Below are positions 1 through 5,503 of a stretch of DNA of 5,503 nt, in pieces. Each line of letters starts with the position of its first letter. Within the stretch, counting starts at the first letter, position 1. The stretch covers positions 1 through 5,503 of the forward strand of contig CABUTY010000108.1 of NCBI GenBank assembly GCA_902494595.1, read 5' to 3'. Origin of the DNA: an uncultured Porphyromonadaceae bacterium (GTDB lineage: Bacteria > Bacteroidota > Bacteroidia > Bacteroidales > Muribaculaceae). The translations under genes were made by a program, and so were the position numbers. The notes beneath the pieces are model-generated. The model saw only the letters and a list, made by a program, of their open reading frames with translations. It was not told the origin of the DNA and did not search any database.

Positions 1-284
1 AATTTCTGATAGTCGATGATACGGCATACAGGGGGTTCGGCCGTGGGAGAAATCTCCACGAGGTCGAGCTCCTGCGAGCGGGCTATCTTGAGAGCCTGAG
101 CTATGGGATAGATACCCTGCTCCACGTTGTCGCCAACGAGCCGCACTTCGCGTGCGCGGATGCGTTCGTTGGTCTGATAGGGGTCATTGCGACGGTCGTC
201 GCGGTTGGGCCTCTGGCCCGGCCGTGGCCGTGGCCCGGCTCCCATCGGACGCCGCGGCCCCGTAAATTGAGGTTTTTTCTCCAT
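1..284 (-). CDS. infC: Translation initiation factor IF-3, N-terminal part (3' end outside window)
   Basis: IF-3 binds the 30S ribosomal subunit, prevents premature 50S joining and checks start-codon and initiator-tRNA pairing. 94 codons are visible before the gene leaves the left edge. From about residue 39 the sequence is a clear IF-3 N-terminal domain: [12 protein letters not shown], then [16 protein letters not shown] near residues 74-89 and DYQK at the edge. The C-terminal 30S-binding domain is not seen. The first ~38 residues are an unusual tail rich in Pro, Arg and Gly (for example [12 protein letters not shown]); E. coli IF-3 has only about a dozen residues before the equivalent point. 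The start is a plain ATG at 284-282, not the rare AUU start known from enteric infC. An inner ATG at residue 14 is possible but would remove only part of the tail. There is no evident Shine-Dalgarno sequence. The gene lies 25 bases after thrS and is very probably cotranscribed with it, as in the conserved thrS-infC-rpmI-rplT order. Confidence 0.95.
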   Translation of the reverse strand, partial: MEKKPQFTGPRRPMGAGPRPRPGQRPNRDDRRNDPYQTNERIRAREVRLVGDNVEQGIYPIAQALKIARSQELDLVEISPTAEPPVCRIIDYQK

Positions 285-309
285 TAAAGGGTATTGGTGA
301 AGTGTTGCT

Positions 310-2247
310 TCATTGTTTTGTAAACGCCTCTACCTCGTCGTTTATTATTTTGGCGAAATCGGCTATCGACATGACGCCCTTGTCGCCTTCGCCGCGTTTG
401 CGCACGGCTACCGTGCCGTCGGCCTGCTCTTTTTCGCCCACGACAAGGAGGTAGGGCACCTTCTTGAGTTCGTTGTCACGGATTTTGCGGCCGATTTTCT
501 CGTTGCGGTCGTCAACTTCGGCGCGGACACCGGCCTCGTCAAGCATGTCGGCAACCTTCCGGGCATAGTCGTTGAACTTCTCAGATATGGGGAGAATCAC
601 GCACTGTGTGGGTATAAGCCAGAGTGGCAGGTTCCCGGCGGTATGTTCGAGGAGGACGGCCACGAAGCGTTCCATCGAGCCGAAGGGTGCGCGGTGAATC
701 ATCACCGGACGGTGCTTCTGGTTGTCGGCGCCCGTGAATGTGAGGTCGAAGCGTTCGGGAAGGTTGTAGTCAACCTGAATGGTGCCGAGCTGCCATTTGC
801 GGCCTATCGCGTCGCGGACCATGAAGTCGAGCTTGGGTCCGTAGAAGGCTGCCTCGCCTTCCACCTGCGTGGCCTTGAGACCCTTCTCCGCACATGCGTC
901 GATGATGGCCTGCTCGGCAAGATGCCAGTTCTCGTCGCTGCCGATGTATTTGGTCTTGTTCTTCGGGTCGCGAAGAGAAATCTGCGCCTCGTAGTTCTGG
1001 AAATCAAGAGCCTTGAAGATATAAAGGATTATATCCATCACCTTGAGGAACTCTCCCTTGATCTGGTCGGGAGCACAGAAGAGATGGGCGTCGTCCTGCG
1101 TGAATCCGCGCACACGGGTCAGACCGTGGAGCTCGCCGCTCTGCTCATAGCGGTAAACGGTACCGAACTCTGCAAAGCGCAGCGGGAGGTCACGGTAAGA
1201 CCTCGGCGACGTCTTGTAGATTTCGCAGTGGTGTGGGCAGTTCATCGGCTTGAGCATATACTCCTCACCCTCCTGAGGTGTGTGGATTGGCTGGAAAGAA
1301 TCCTTGCCGTATTTTGCCCAGTGTCCGGAGGTTACGTAGAGAGCCTTGTTGCCGATATGGGGCGTGATTACCTGCAGGTAACCATATTTTTTCTGTATTT
1401 TGCGGAGGAACTGTTCGAGGCGGTCGCGGAGAGCGGCGCCTTTTGGCAGCCACAGGGGAAGACCCTGTCCGACAGTGGGAGAGAAGGCGAAGAGTTCCAT
1501 GTCACGGCCGAGCACGCGGTGGTCGCGCTTCTTGGCCTCTTCGAGGAGCGCCAGATATTCATCGAGCATCTTCTTCTTGGGGAAAGTGATGCCGTAGACT
1601 CTGACGAGCTGGTTTCGTTTCTCGTCGCCGCGCCAGTAAGCGCCGGCCAGCGACATTACCTTGGCCGCCTTTATGGGGGCGGTGGTAGGTATGTGCGGTC
1701 CGCGGCAGAGGTCGGTGAAGTTGCCCTGGGTATAGGTGGTGATATGTCCATCCTCAAGCTCGCTGATGAGCTCGCATTTATATTCCTCGCCACGGTCGCC
1801 GAACATCTTGAGGGCGTCGGCTTTGGATATGTCGCGGCGTACTATGGCCTCCTTGCGCTGTGCCAGCTCGAGCATCTTCTTCTCGATTTTGGCGAAGTCG
1901 GCGTCGGTAATCTTGTGTTCGCCCGAGTCTATGTCGTAATAGAAACCGTTTTCAATGGCGGGGCCAATGCCGAATTTCACGCCGGGGTAGAGCTCCTGGA
2001 GAGCTTCAGCCAGAAGATGTGCGGAGCTGTGCCAGAAGGCATGCTTTCCCTCGGGGTCGTCCCATTTGAAGAGCTCTATGCGTGCATCCTCGGCCACGGG
2101 GCGCGTGAGGTCCCATTCCTGACCGTTGATTTTCGATGCCAGCACGTCGGCGGCAAACCGCGGACTGATGCTCTCTGCTATCTGCAGCGGGGTTGTCCCC
2201 TCGTTATATTCCCTGACACTGCCGTCGGGAAATGTTATCTTTATCAT
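310..2247 (-). CDS. thrS: Threonyl-tRNA synthetase (class II)
   Basis: This enzyme attaches threonine to tRNA(Thr) in the cytoplasm using ATP. The protein is 645 residues, full length for the bacterial family. Visible domains in order: an N-terminal TGS domain (about 1-61); the second, editing domain with the HxxxH motif (H73, H77) and the CRGPH motif (C181, H185), so hydrolysis of mischarged Ser-tRNA(Thr) should be intact; the class II catalytic core (about 245-535); and a C-terminal anticodon-binding domain (about 545-640). The catalytic zinc ligands known for this family are present as C337 (MNCPHH), H388 (DDAHLF) and H518 (MIHRAPFG). Motif 2 is around [19 protein letters not shown] (364-382) and motif 3 around GSMERF (523-528). 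The ATG at 2247-2245 gives the typical start [10 protein letters not shown]; it is preceded by an A-rich stretch with no Shine-Dalgarno, usual for Bacteroidota. A promoter and leader hairpin lie upstream, and infC follows after 25 bases. No damage is seen. Confidence 0.99.
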   Translation of the reverse strand: MIKITFPDGSVREYNEGTTPLQIAESISPRFAADVLASKINGQEWDLTRPVAEDARIELFKWDDPEGKHAFWHSSAHLLAEALQELYPGVKFGIGPAIENGFYYDIDSGEHKITDADFAKIEKKMLELAQRKEAIVRRDISKADALKMFGDRGEEYKCELISELEDGHITTYTQGNFTDLCRGPHIPTTAPIKAAKVMSLAGAYWRGDEKRNQLVRVYGITFPKKKMLDEYLALLEEAKKRDHRVLGRDMELFAFSPTVGQGLPLWLPKGAALRDRLEQFLRKIQKKYGYLQVITPHIGNKALYVTSGHWAKYGKDSFQPIHTPQEGEEYMLKPMNCPHHCEIYKTSPRSYRDLPLRFAEFGTVYRYEQSGELHGLTRVRGFTQDDAHLFCAPDQIKGEFLKVMDIILYIFKALDFQNYEAQISLRDPKNKTKYIGSDENWHLAEQAIIDACAEKGLKATQVEGEAAFYGPKLDFMVRDAIGRKWQLGTIQVDYNLPERFDLTFTGADNQKHRPVMIHRAPFGSMERFVAVLLEHTAGNLPLWLIPTQCVILPISEKFNDYARKVADMLDEAGVRAEVDDRNEKIGRKIRDNELKKVPYLLVVGEKEQADGTVAVRKRGEGDKGVMSIADFAKIINDEVEAFTKQ

Positions 2248-2276
2248 TGATTTTCAGATATATACATTGACATAAA

Positions 2277-2302
2277 GGCGTCGCCCCATAGCGGGGGATG
2301 CC
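2277..2302 (-). other. Leader hairpin upstream of thrS
   Basis: On the minus strand the leader between the predicted promoter and the thrS ATG can fold into a hairpin. GGC pairs with GCC at the base, then there is an A-C mismatch and two more pairs. After one bulged C, CCCC pairs with GGGG around a five-base loop (GCTAT). This is nine pairs in all, worked out by hand. It is not followed by a T-tract, so it is not an intrinsic terminator. If transcription starts near 2306, the hairpin sits almost at the 5' end of the mRNA, about 30 bases before the start codon. A role in mRNA stability or thrS control is only an inference. I see no tRNA(Thr) anticodon-arm mimic of the E. coli type and no T-box. 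Confidence 0.4.
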
Positions 2303-2312
2303 TATCAGCCCG

Positions 2313-2343
2313 CAAAGTTAACAAAAATTCTTTGAAACACCAA
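2313..2343 (-). promoter_or_regulatory. Bacteroidota-type promoter for thrS
   Basis: The minus strand carries TAACTTTG at 2320-2313, an exact match to the TAnnTTTG '-7' element of the primary sigma factor of Bacteroidota. A TTG lies at 2343-2341, exactly 20 bases upstream, which fits the '-33' element and its usual spacing. Transcription would start near 2305-2309, leaving a leader of about 60 bases before thrS. The promoter lies just after the stop codon of the S4-domain gene, so the thrS-infC operon can be transcribed independently. No clear terminator separates the two units, so some read-through from upstream is possible. Confidence 0.75.
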
Positions 2344-2371
2344 GCTTTTGTCAATAAGTGCACGCGGGTTG

Positions 2372-2806
2372 TTACTCATCGTCATCGTCATCGTCTTCCC
2401 AGTCGAGGAAGAAGGTGTCGGCGTAACCGGTGTCGTCGCGGAACTCGGATAGTTTTCGTCCCTCCCGTTTTGTGGGGCGGCCGAGGCCTTTGCGGCGGTC
2501 CACGAAGCCGCTGATGCGAGTCATCTCAAGCAGTTCGTACTGCGACGGGGCAGTGATGTTCTCGAGATATTCCGGCACGAGCCGTGCGCCGAGGCGGTTG
2601 TTTGACAGCCGGAGCACCCGGAACGTGTAGGTCACAGGCGGTTTTCTGACGTCGACGGTATCGCCGACCTTGATGGTGCGCGAGGGTTTCACTGTATTGC
2701 CGCCGATGGTGACGCGTCCTTTCTTGCACGCCTCTGTGGCTATGGTGCGCGTCTTGAACACCCGCATCGCCCACAGCCATTTGTCGATTCTTTCTTCTGC
2801 GTCCAT
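2372..2806 (-). CDS. hslR: Hsp15/HslR-like S4-domain RNA-binding protein
   Basis: The protein is 144 residues, similar in size to E. coli Hsp15 (HslR), which binds the 50S subunit carrying a stalled nascent chain-tRNA and helps recycle it. The S4 RNA-binding fold covers about residues 5-65: RIDKWLWAMRVFKTRTIA, then CKKGRVTIGG and the ending KVGDTVDV. It is followed by a β-rich middle and the family's basic C-terminal stretch GLGRPTKREGRKLSEF (107-122). The protein ends in an acidic tail, DWEDDDDDDE, encoded partly by a CATCGT hexamer repeat. The ATG at 2806-2804 overlaps the stop of the upstream lipoprotein gene as TAATG, so the two are probably translationally coupled. The family assignment is firm. 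The exact function in Bacteroidota is inferred from E. coli, and other S4 proteins with different RNA targets remain possible. Confidence 0.9.
   Translation of the reverse strand: MDAEERIDKWLWAMRVFKTRTIATEACKKGRVTIGGNTVKPSRTIKVGDTVDVRKPPVTYTFRVLRLSNNRLGARLVPEYLENITAPSQYELLEMTRISGFVDRRKGLGRPTKREGRKLSEFRDDTGYADTFFLDWEDDDDDDE
2377..2394. repeat. Three tandem copies of the hexamer CATCGT
   Basis: CATCGT occurs three times without interruption inside the 3' end of the hslR-like gene. On the coding strand it reads as alternating GAT and GAC codons, giving most of the poly-aspartate tail. Six-base units change the tail length without shifting the frame, so copy number could vary between strains. 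This is a short repeat and may simply reflect selection for Asp codons. Confidence 0.6.
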
Positions 2807-3681
2807 TATCTGTCGGTGGTTCGTCGGAGGGTCAGTACCTGTTTGCCCGACTCGTTGAAGAGAATCACTTCCGAGGGACTTATGGGTTTGGCGGCGGCTG
2901 CCTCTTCGAGAGCCACCACCAGAGCTGTCTCATAGTTGGGTTGCGGACAGGCCAAACGCGTCAGGGCTATCGCGCTGAACGAAATGCTGTTGGCCTGTTC
3001 CATGTTTATGTCCATAGATCCGTTGAGGACATTGCAGCCGGTGTTGCCGTGGATTTTGCCCTCGTCTACGTCGATTACCAGCTTCATGTCGGGCACATCC
3101 ACAGGTTTCCCCTCAATAGCGGCCACGCTCCACGTGCCGTTGAGGAAGTCGAAGTTCTGGTGCATCAGCGTCATTACGCGCCGGTGGGCCGAGTCATAGA
3201 AGTAGAGATAATAGTCGGAGTCGGCTACCGACCATGAGTAGTATCTTGTGGCATCGAGAGCCACGTTGATTTCGCTGTCGGTGATTCCGGGTAGCGCACA
3301 GGCCATCATGGTCGTGGCCACCTTCTCGAAACGGAGGGTGGAGTCGGCGGGATTATACCGATAGTCGGCATTGATGACATTGCAGCCATTGTTGCCGTAG
3401 ACTTTTTTCTGTGCGGGCACGAATTTGAGGAACGGGGCTTTTTCGCCGACGGCCTCCTTGCCGGCGACGTTCAGGATGCTCCAGTCGCCTTTCACCACGC
3501 CTTTCTTTATTTCCTCCGGGGTATATGTCTTCAATGCGGTGACGTTGCTGATTACTTCACGGTCGTGAGGGAGGATAGGTTCATCCTTCGGTCCGCGGGG
3601 ACCGAATAGTGAGCAGCCCGTAAGAGCGAGCGCGAGCAATGGCGTCGCTGCCGATAGGATAAATGAGCGGTAATCTTTCAT
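2806..3681 (-). CDS. Lipoprotein with two tandem META (HslJ-like) domains
   Basis: The protein is 291 residues. The N-terminus is a lipoprotein signal peptide: a short polar start, a hydrophobic stretch (FILSAATPLLALAL) and the lipobox LTGC with C23 as the lipidated residue, so it should be anchored in the envelope. Two META domains follow, about residues 64-175 and 178-288. Each opens with a W-containing strand (GDWSILNVAGK; GTWSVAAIEGK), carries a GNxGCN motif (GNNGCN, C100; GNTGCN, C216) and later an AC motif (MMACALP, C128; RLACPQP, C245). Each domain thus has a cysteine pair that may form a disulfide. Such domains occur in E. coli HslJ, linked to novobiocin resistance, and in secreted proteins, but a biochemical role is not established. 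The start ATG at 3681-3679 lies 10 bases after the ndh stop, and the stop overlaps the next gene's start. No gene symbol is justified. Confidence 0.9.
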   Translation of the reverse strand: MKDYRSFILSAATPLLALALTGCSLFGPRGPKDEPILPHDREVISNVTALKTYTPEEIKKGVVKGDWSILNVAGKEAVGEKAPFLKFVPAQKKVYGNNGCNVINADYRYNPADSTLRFEKVATTMMACALPGITDSEINVALDATRYYSWSVADSDYYLYFYDSAHRRVMTLMHQNFDFLNGTWSVAAIEGKPVDVPDMKLVIDVDEGKIHGNTGCNVLNGSMDINMEQANSISFSAIALTRLACPQPNYETALVVALEEAAAAKPISPSEVILFNESGKQVLTLRRTTDR

Positions 3682-3691
3682 AACTTTGGGT

Positions 3692-4972
3692 CTAATCTCC
3701 CCAGTGCTTCCTGAGGGGGTATTTGGCGGGACGGAGCAGCAGACGCAGTGATGTGGAGTAGAACAGATAGTTCCACGACCAGCCGGAGAGCACGCTGAGT
3801 TTGTTGCGCATTCCCAGAATCGACATAAGGTGTATGGCGAGCCAGGCGAGCCAGGCGACGATGCCGTTGAAGCTGAAAGCCGGCAGGTCGGCGACGGCGC
3901 GGGCTTTCCCTATGGTGGCCATGGCTCCCTTGTCGCGGTATCTGAAAGGCTTTTGTCGTTCAGGCCTGTTGAGATTGGCGGCAAGGTTGCGTGCCATCTG
4001 TATGGCCGGCTGGGCCATCTGCGGATGCCCCTTGGGATATGCCTCGCATTCCATCAGACATATGTCGCCGACGGCATATACATCGTCGCATCCTTTGACC
4101 TTGTTGTACTCGTCGACGATGATGCGGTTGCCATGACCTATGCAGTCGGCGGGAAGTCCCTTGACAGGCTCCCCTTTGACGCCTGCAGTCCATATCAGAG
4201 TATCGAAATACTCCTTGTGTCCGTCTGCAAAGGTAACATATTTATTTGAATAATCCGTCATCATGGTGTTCAACCGCACGTTTACCATCAGTTTTTCGAG
4301 GGATTTCAAGGCGTATTCCCTCGACTTGGGTCGCATTGCTCCGAGGAGGCTGCCGGTCCCTTCCACGAGGGTTATGGTCACGTCGTCGGGTGCCAGCTCG
4401 GGATATTCCTTGGCGATGATGTTCTTTTTCATTTCACCGAGAGCCCCGGCTATTTCCACGCCGGCAGGGCCGCCGCCTACCACCAGGAAGCTCAGCAGGT
4501 TGCGACGCCGTTCCTTGTCGCGGCATATGGCGCCACGCTCGAATCGGTCGAGTATCTCGTCGCGGGTATGAGCCGCCTCCGCCACTGTCTTTATGCCGAA
4601 CGTCTCCTGTCTCAGACTCTCCATGCCGAAATAATTGTTGGTGGAGCCGGCAGCTATTATCAGCTTGTCGTATGGGAGTGTCTCGTAGCTGGTGACCACA
4701 CAGCGGTTGTCGAGATCTATATTCTTGACATGACCCAGATGATAGCTTACGTTGCGGCGCTTCTTGATTTCGCGGCGGAACGGGAAGCATATGTCGGCAC
4801 TCGTGAGTCCCGACGAGGCCACCTGATAGAAGAGGGGCGCGAAACTGCTGTAGTTGTTGCGGTCAACGAGCATCACGTCGTAACGATTCCTGTCAAGGTG
4901 CTTGCAGAGGTTGAGCCCCGCAAAACCTCCTCCGATTATCACTATTTTTTCCTTGTCGCTGTAGTTTTCCAT
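3692..4972 (-). CDS. ndh: Type II NADH:quinone oxidoreductase (NDH-2)
   Basis: This is a single-subunit FAD enzyme that moves electrons from NADH to the quinone pool at the inner face of the cytoplasmic membrane without pumping protons. With the start chosen here it has 426 residues. It shows the FAD-binding dinucleotide fold at the N-terminus (VIIGGGFAGL, 11-20, ending in the acidic LVD at 35-37), the NADH-binding fold (FLVVGGGPAGVEIAGALGE, 162-180), the second FAD contact (VYAVGDIC, 298-305) and the AQPAIQMA segment (320-327), which matches the quinone-site AQxAxQ pattern of NDH-2. A hydrophobic stretch rich in W, A and I near 365-390 and a basic C-terminus suit membrane attachment. I prefer the ATG at 4972-4970 (MENYSDKEK) because the glycine motif then starts at residue 14. 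The frame stays open upstream to a TTG at 5023, but that extra 17-codon stretch (RPRIFKERALNKSTKD) is encoded largely by an inverted-repeat arm. It leads a three-gene run with the META lipoprotein and the S4 protein. Other members of the pyridine nucleotide-disulfide oxidoreductase family are less likely. Confidence 0.93.
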   Translation of the reverse strand: MENYSDKEKIVIIGGGFAGLNLCKHLDRNRYDVMLVDRNNYSSFAPLFYQVASSGLTSADICFPFRREIKKRRNVSYHLGHVKNIDLDNRCVVTSYETLPYDKLIIAAGSTNNYFGMESLRQETFGIKTVAEAAHTRDEILDRFERGAICRDKERRRNLLSFLVVGGGPAGVEIAGALGEMKKNIIAKEYPELAPDDVTITLVEGTGSLLGAMRPKSREYALKSLEKLMVNVRLNTMMTDYSNKYVTFADGHKEYFDTLIWTAGVKGEPVKGLPADCIGHGNRIIVDEYNKVKGCDDVYAVGDICLMECEAYPKGHPQMAQPAIQMARNLAANLNRPERQKPFRYRDKGAMATIGKARAVADLPAFSFNGIVAWLAWLAIHLMSILGMRNKLSVLSGWSWNYLFYSTSLRLLLRPAKYPLRKHWGD

Positions 4973-4988
4973 ATCCTTGGTGCTTTTG

Positions 4989-5069
4989 TTCAGAGCGCGT
5001 TCCTTAAAAATTCGGGGTCTCAAGTCTGCGACCCCTACGGCCTCGAAATTTTAAGGAACGCGCTCTCAA
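4989..5069. repeat. Long near-perfect inverted repeat upstream of ndh
   Basis: Two 26-base arms, 4989-5014 and 5044-5069, are reverse complements at 24 of 26 positions. The core of 18 bases (4992-5009 against 5049-5066) is perfect and reads AGAGCGCGTTCCTTAAAA. The 29-base centre holds a second hairpin: GGGGTC (5014-5019) pairs with GACCCC (5030-5035) around a ten-base loop. Base G5014 can be used by either stem, and GGCC next to the right arm offers an alternative partner for the G-run. The element lies between the terminator of the sigma gene and the ndh ATG, with its near edge 16 bases from that ATG. A transcript started upstream of it would carry a very stable hairpin just before ndh. It has no T-tract on either side, no open reading frame of note and no obvious target-site duplication. 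It could be a dispersed palindromic repeat or a regulatory leader. Confidence 0.85.
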
Positions 5070-5104
5070 TATGCAGTGCTCTCGTCTTATAAACGATTGA
5101 GAGA

Positions 5105-5142
5105 GATAAAAAGACGGCGCATCTCGGTAAAAGATGCGCCGT
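5105..5142 (-). terminator. Intrinsic terminator of the sigma factor gene
   Basis: On the minus strand, an 11-base perfect stem (ACGGCGCATCT, 5142-5132, pairing with AGATGCGCCGT, 5124-5114) closes a seven-base loop and is followed at once by CTTTTTATC. This is a textbook Rho-independent terminator. It starts 20 bases after the sigma factor stop codon and so separates that gene from ndh, implying that ndh has its own promoter further down. I could not find a convincing TAnnTTTG element between here and the ndh start. Confidence 0.92.
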
Positions 5143-5162
5143 TATGAGTCTGGCAGGAAGAG

Positions 5163-5503
5163 TTATCGGTATTCCTTGAGCATGCCCTGAAGGCGTTTTC
5201 TGGCGAAGAAAATACGGCTTTTCACCGTGCCGAGAGGGAGCCCCATCTTGGCGGCAATCTCGCCATACTTGTAACCGGCGAGGTACATTCCGAAAGGTAC
5301 CTTGTATTCGGGTGTGAAGCCGTTGATGGCGGCAGATATCTCCTTGGCGCCATACATGGCTTCCGGAGATGCAAGACCTGATTCCTGTGAAAGATTAAGG
5401 TGGTAGAGATCCGCGGTAGTGTCGATAATCGTGGCGCTCCTCACCTGACGTCGGTAATTGTTGATGAAGATGTTGCGCATGATTGTGAACACCCAGCCCT
5501 TGA
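5163..5503 (-). CDS. ECF-like RNA polymerase sigma-70 factor, C-terminal part (5' end outside window)
   Basis: Extracytoplasmic-function sigma factors direct RNA polymerase to particular promoters, often for envelope or stress responses. Only the last 112 complete codons are visible and the frame stays open to the right edge, so the gene starts outside the window. The first visible residues, KGWVFTIMRNIFINNYRR, match the end of sigma region 2 in Bacteroidales ECF factors. A linker of about 50 residues follows. Then comes region 4 with its helix-turn-helix: YKVPFGMYLAGYKYGEIAAK and MGLPLGTVKSRIFFARKRLQ, ending KEYR. A GTG at 5492-5490 is an internal valine codon within the region 2 motif, not a start. 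The stop is followed by a strong terminator, so no anti-sigma gene is cotranscribed downstream. An anti-sigma gene upstream of the window cannot be excluded, and the regulon cannot be told from the sequence. Confidence 0.92.
   Translation of the reverse strand, partial: KGWVFTIMRNIFINNYRRQVRSATIIDTTADLYHLNLSQESGLASPEAMYGAKEISAAINGFTPEYKVPFGMYLAGYKYGEIAAKMGLPLGTVKSRIFFARKRLQGMLKEYR

Noticed and set aside
313..2250. A 645-codon open frame on the plus strand covering all of thrS
   Set aside because: It is the antisense shadow of thrS, left open by codon bias. Its translation shows no recognisable domain, while thrS on the minus strand has every catalytic motif.
2248..2371. A T-box riboswitch upstream of thrS
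   Set aside because: The leader is only about 60 bases, lacks the T-box sequence and terminator/antiterminator pair, and T-boxes are not typical of Bacteroidota.
4989..5069. The long inverted repeat read as an intrinsic terminator
   Set aside because: Neither side is followed by a T-tract (minus strand continues GAACAAAAG, plus strand CAATATG); its A/T run lies inside the stem. The sigma gene already has a proper terminator at 5105-5142.
4989..5069. The inverted repeat as an insertion sequence or invertible promoter
   Set aside because: It is only 81 bases, holds no transposase or recombinase, no target-site duplication is visible at its edges, and no promoter is evident in its 29-base centre. 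A non-autonomous repeat remains possible and is listed as a finding.
2941..5092. Several plus-strand open frames of about 87-174 codons opposite the META gene and ndh
   Set aside because: All lie antisense to well-supported genes, show no domain or composition of a real protein, and have no promoter that I can see.
5067..5112. A promoter for ndh around TTTATAAG (5093-5086)
   Set aside because: It resembles a generic TATA-like box but does not fit TAnnTTTG and has no TTG at the right distance upstream, so I do not call it.
5163..5492. A complete small HTH protein starting at the GTG at 5492
   Set aside because: The frame stays open to the window edge and the residues before the GTG (KGW) belong to the sigma region 2 motif, so it is a truncated view of a longer sigma factor.

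Overview
The window is an ordinary chromosomal stretch of a member of the Bacteroidota, most likely a Bacteroidales gut-type organism (a Muribaculaceae-like lineage is a guess). The evidence is a TAnnTTTG-type promoter upstream of thrS, the near absence of Shine-Dalgarno sequences before start codons, the Bacteroidales-like thrS and infC protein sequences, and a sigma factor of the Bacteroidales ECF style. GC content looks moderately high by eye. Every gene supported here is on the minus strand, so the genes read from right to left.

Reading in the direction of transcription: (1) At the right edge is the 3' part of an ECF-like sigma-70 factor (5163 to beyond 5503), closed by a strong intrinsic terminator at 5105-5142. 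(2) A gap of 138 bases follows, between the sigma stop and the frame opening at 5023; it becomes 190 bases with the start codon preferred here. It contains the terminator and a long near-perfect inverted repeat (4989-5069) just upstream of the next gene. (3) Next is a compact three-gene run: a type II NADH:quinone oxidoreductase (ndh, 3692-4972), a two-META-domain lipoprotein (2806-3681, 10 bases after ndh) and an Hsp15/HslR-like S4 RNA-binding protein (2372-2806, joined to the lipoprotein gene by a TAATG stop/start overlap). (4) A 124-base gap carries a good Bacteroidota promoter and a leader hairpin. (5) Last is the classic translation operon start: thrS (310-2247), then infC 25 bases downstream, which runs off the left edge. 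rpmI and rplT would be expected next, but they are outside the window.

Functionally this is a respiratory and envelope cluster (NDH-2 plus a surface lipoprotein) with an RNA-binding ribosome-rescue type protein, next to core translation genes. No mobile element gene, CRISPR array, tRNA or rRNA is visible. The least explained element is the 81-base inverted repeat before ndh. It may be an RNA leader hairpin or a copy of a dispersed palindromic repeat. I found no clear sign of a new multi-gene system.
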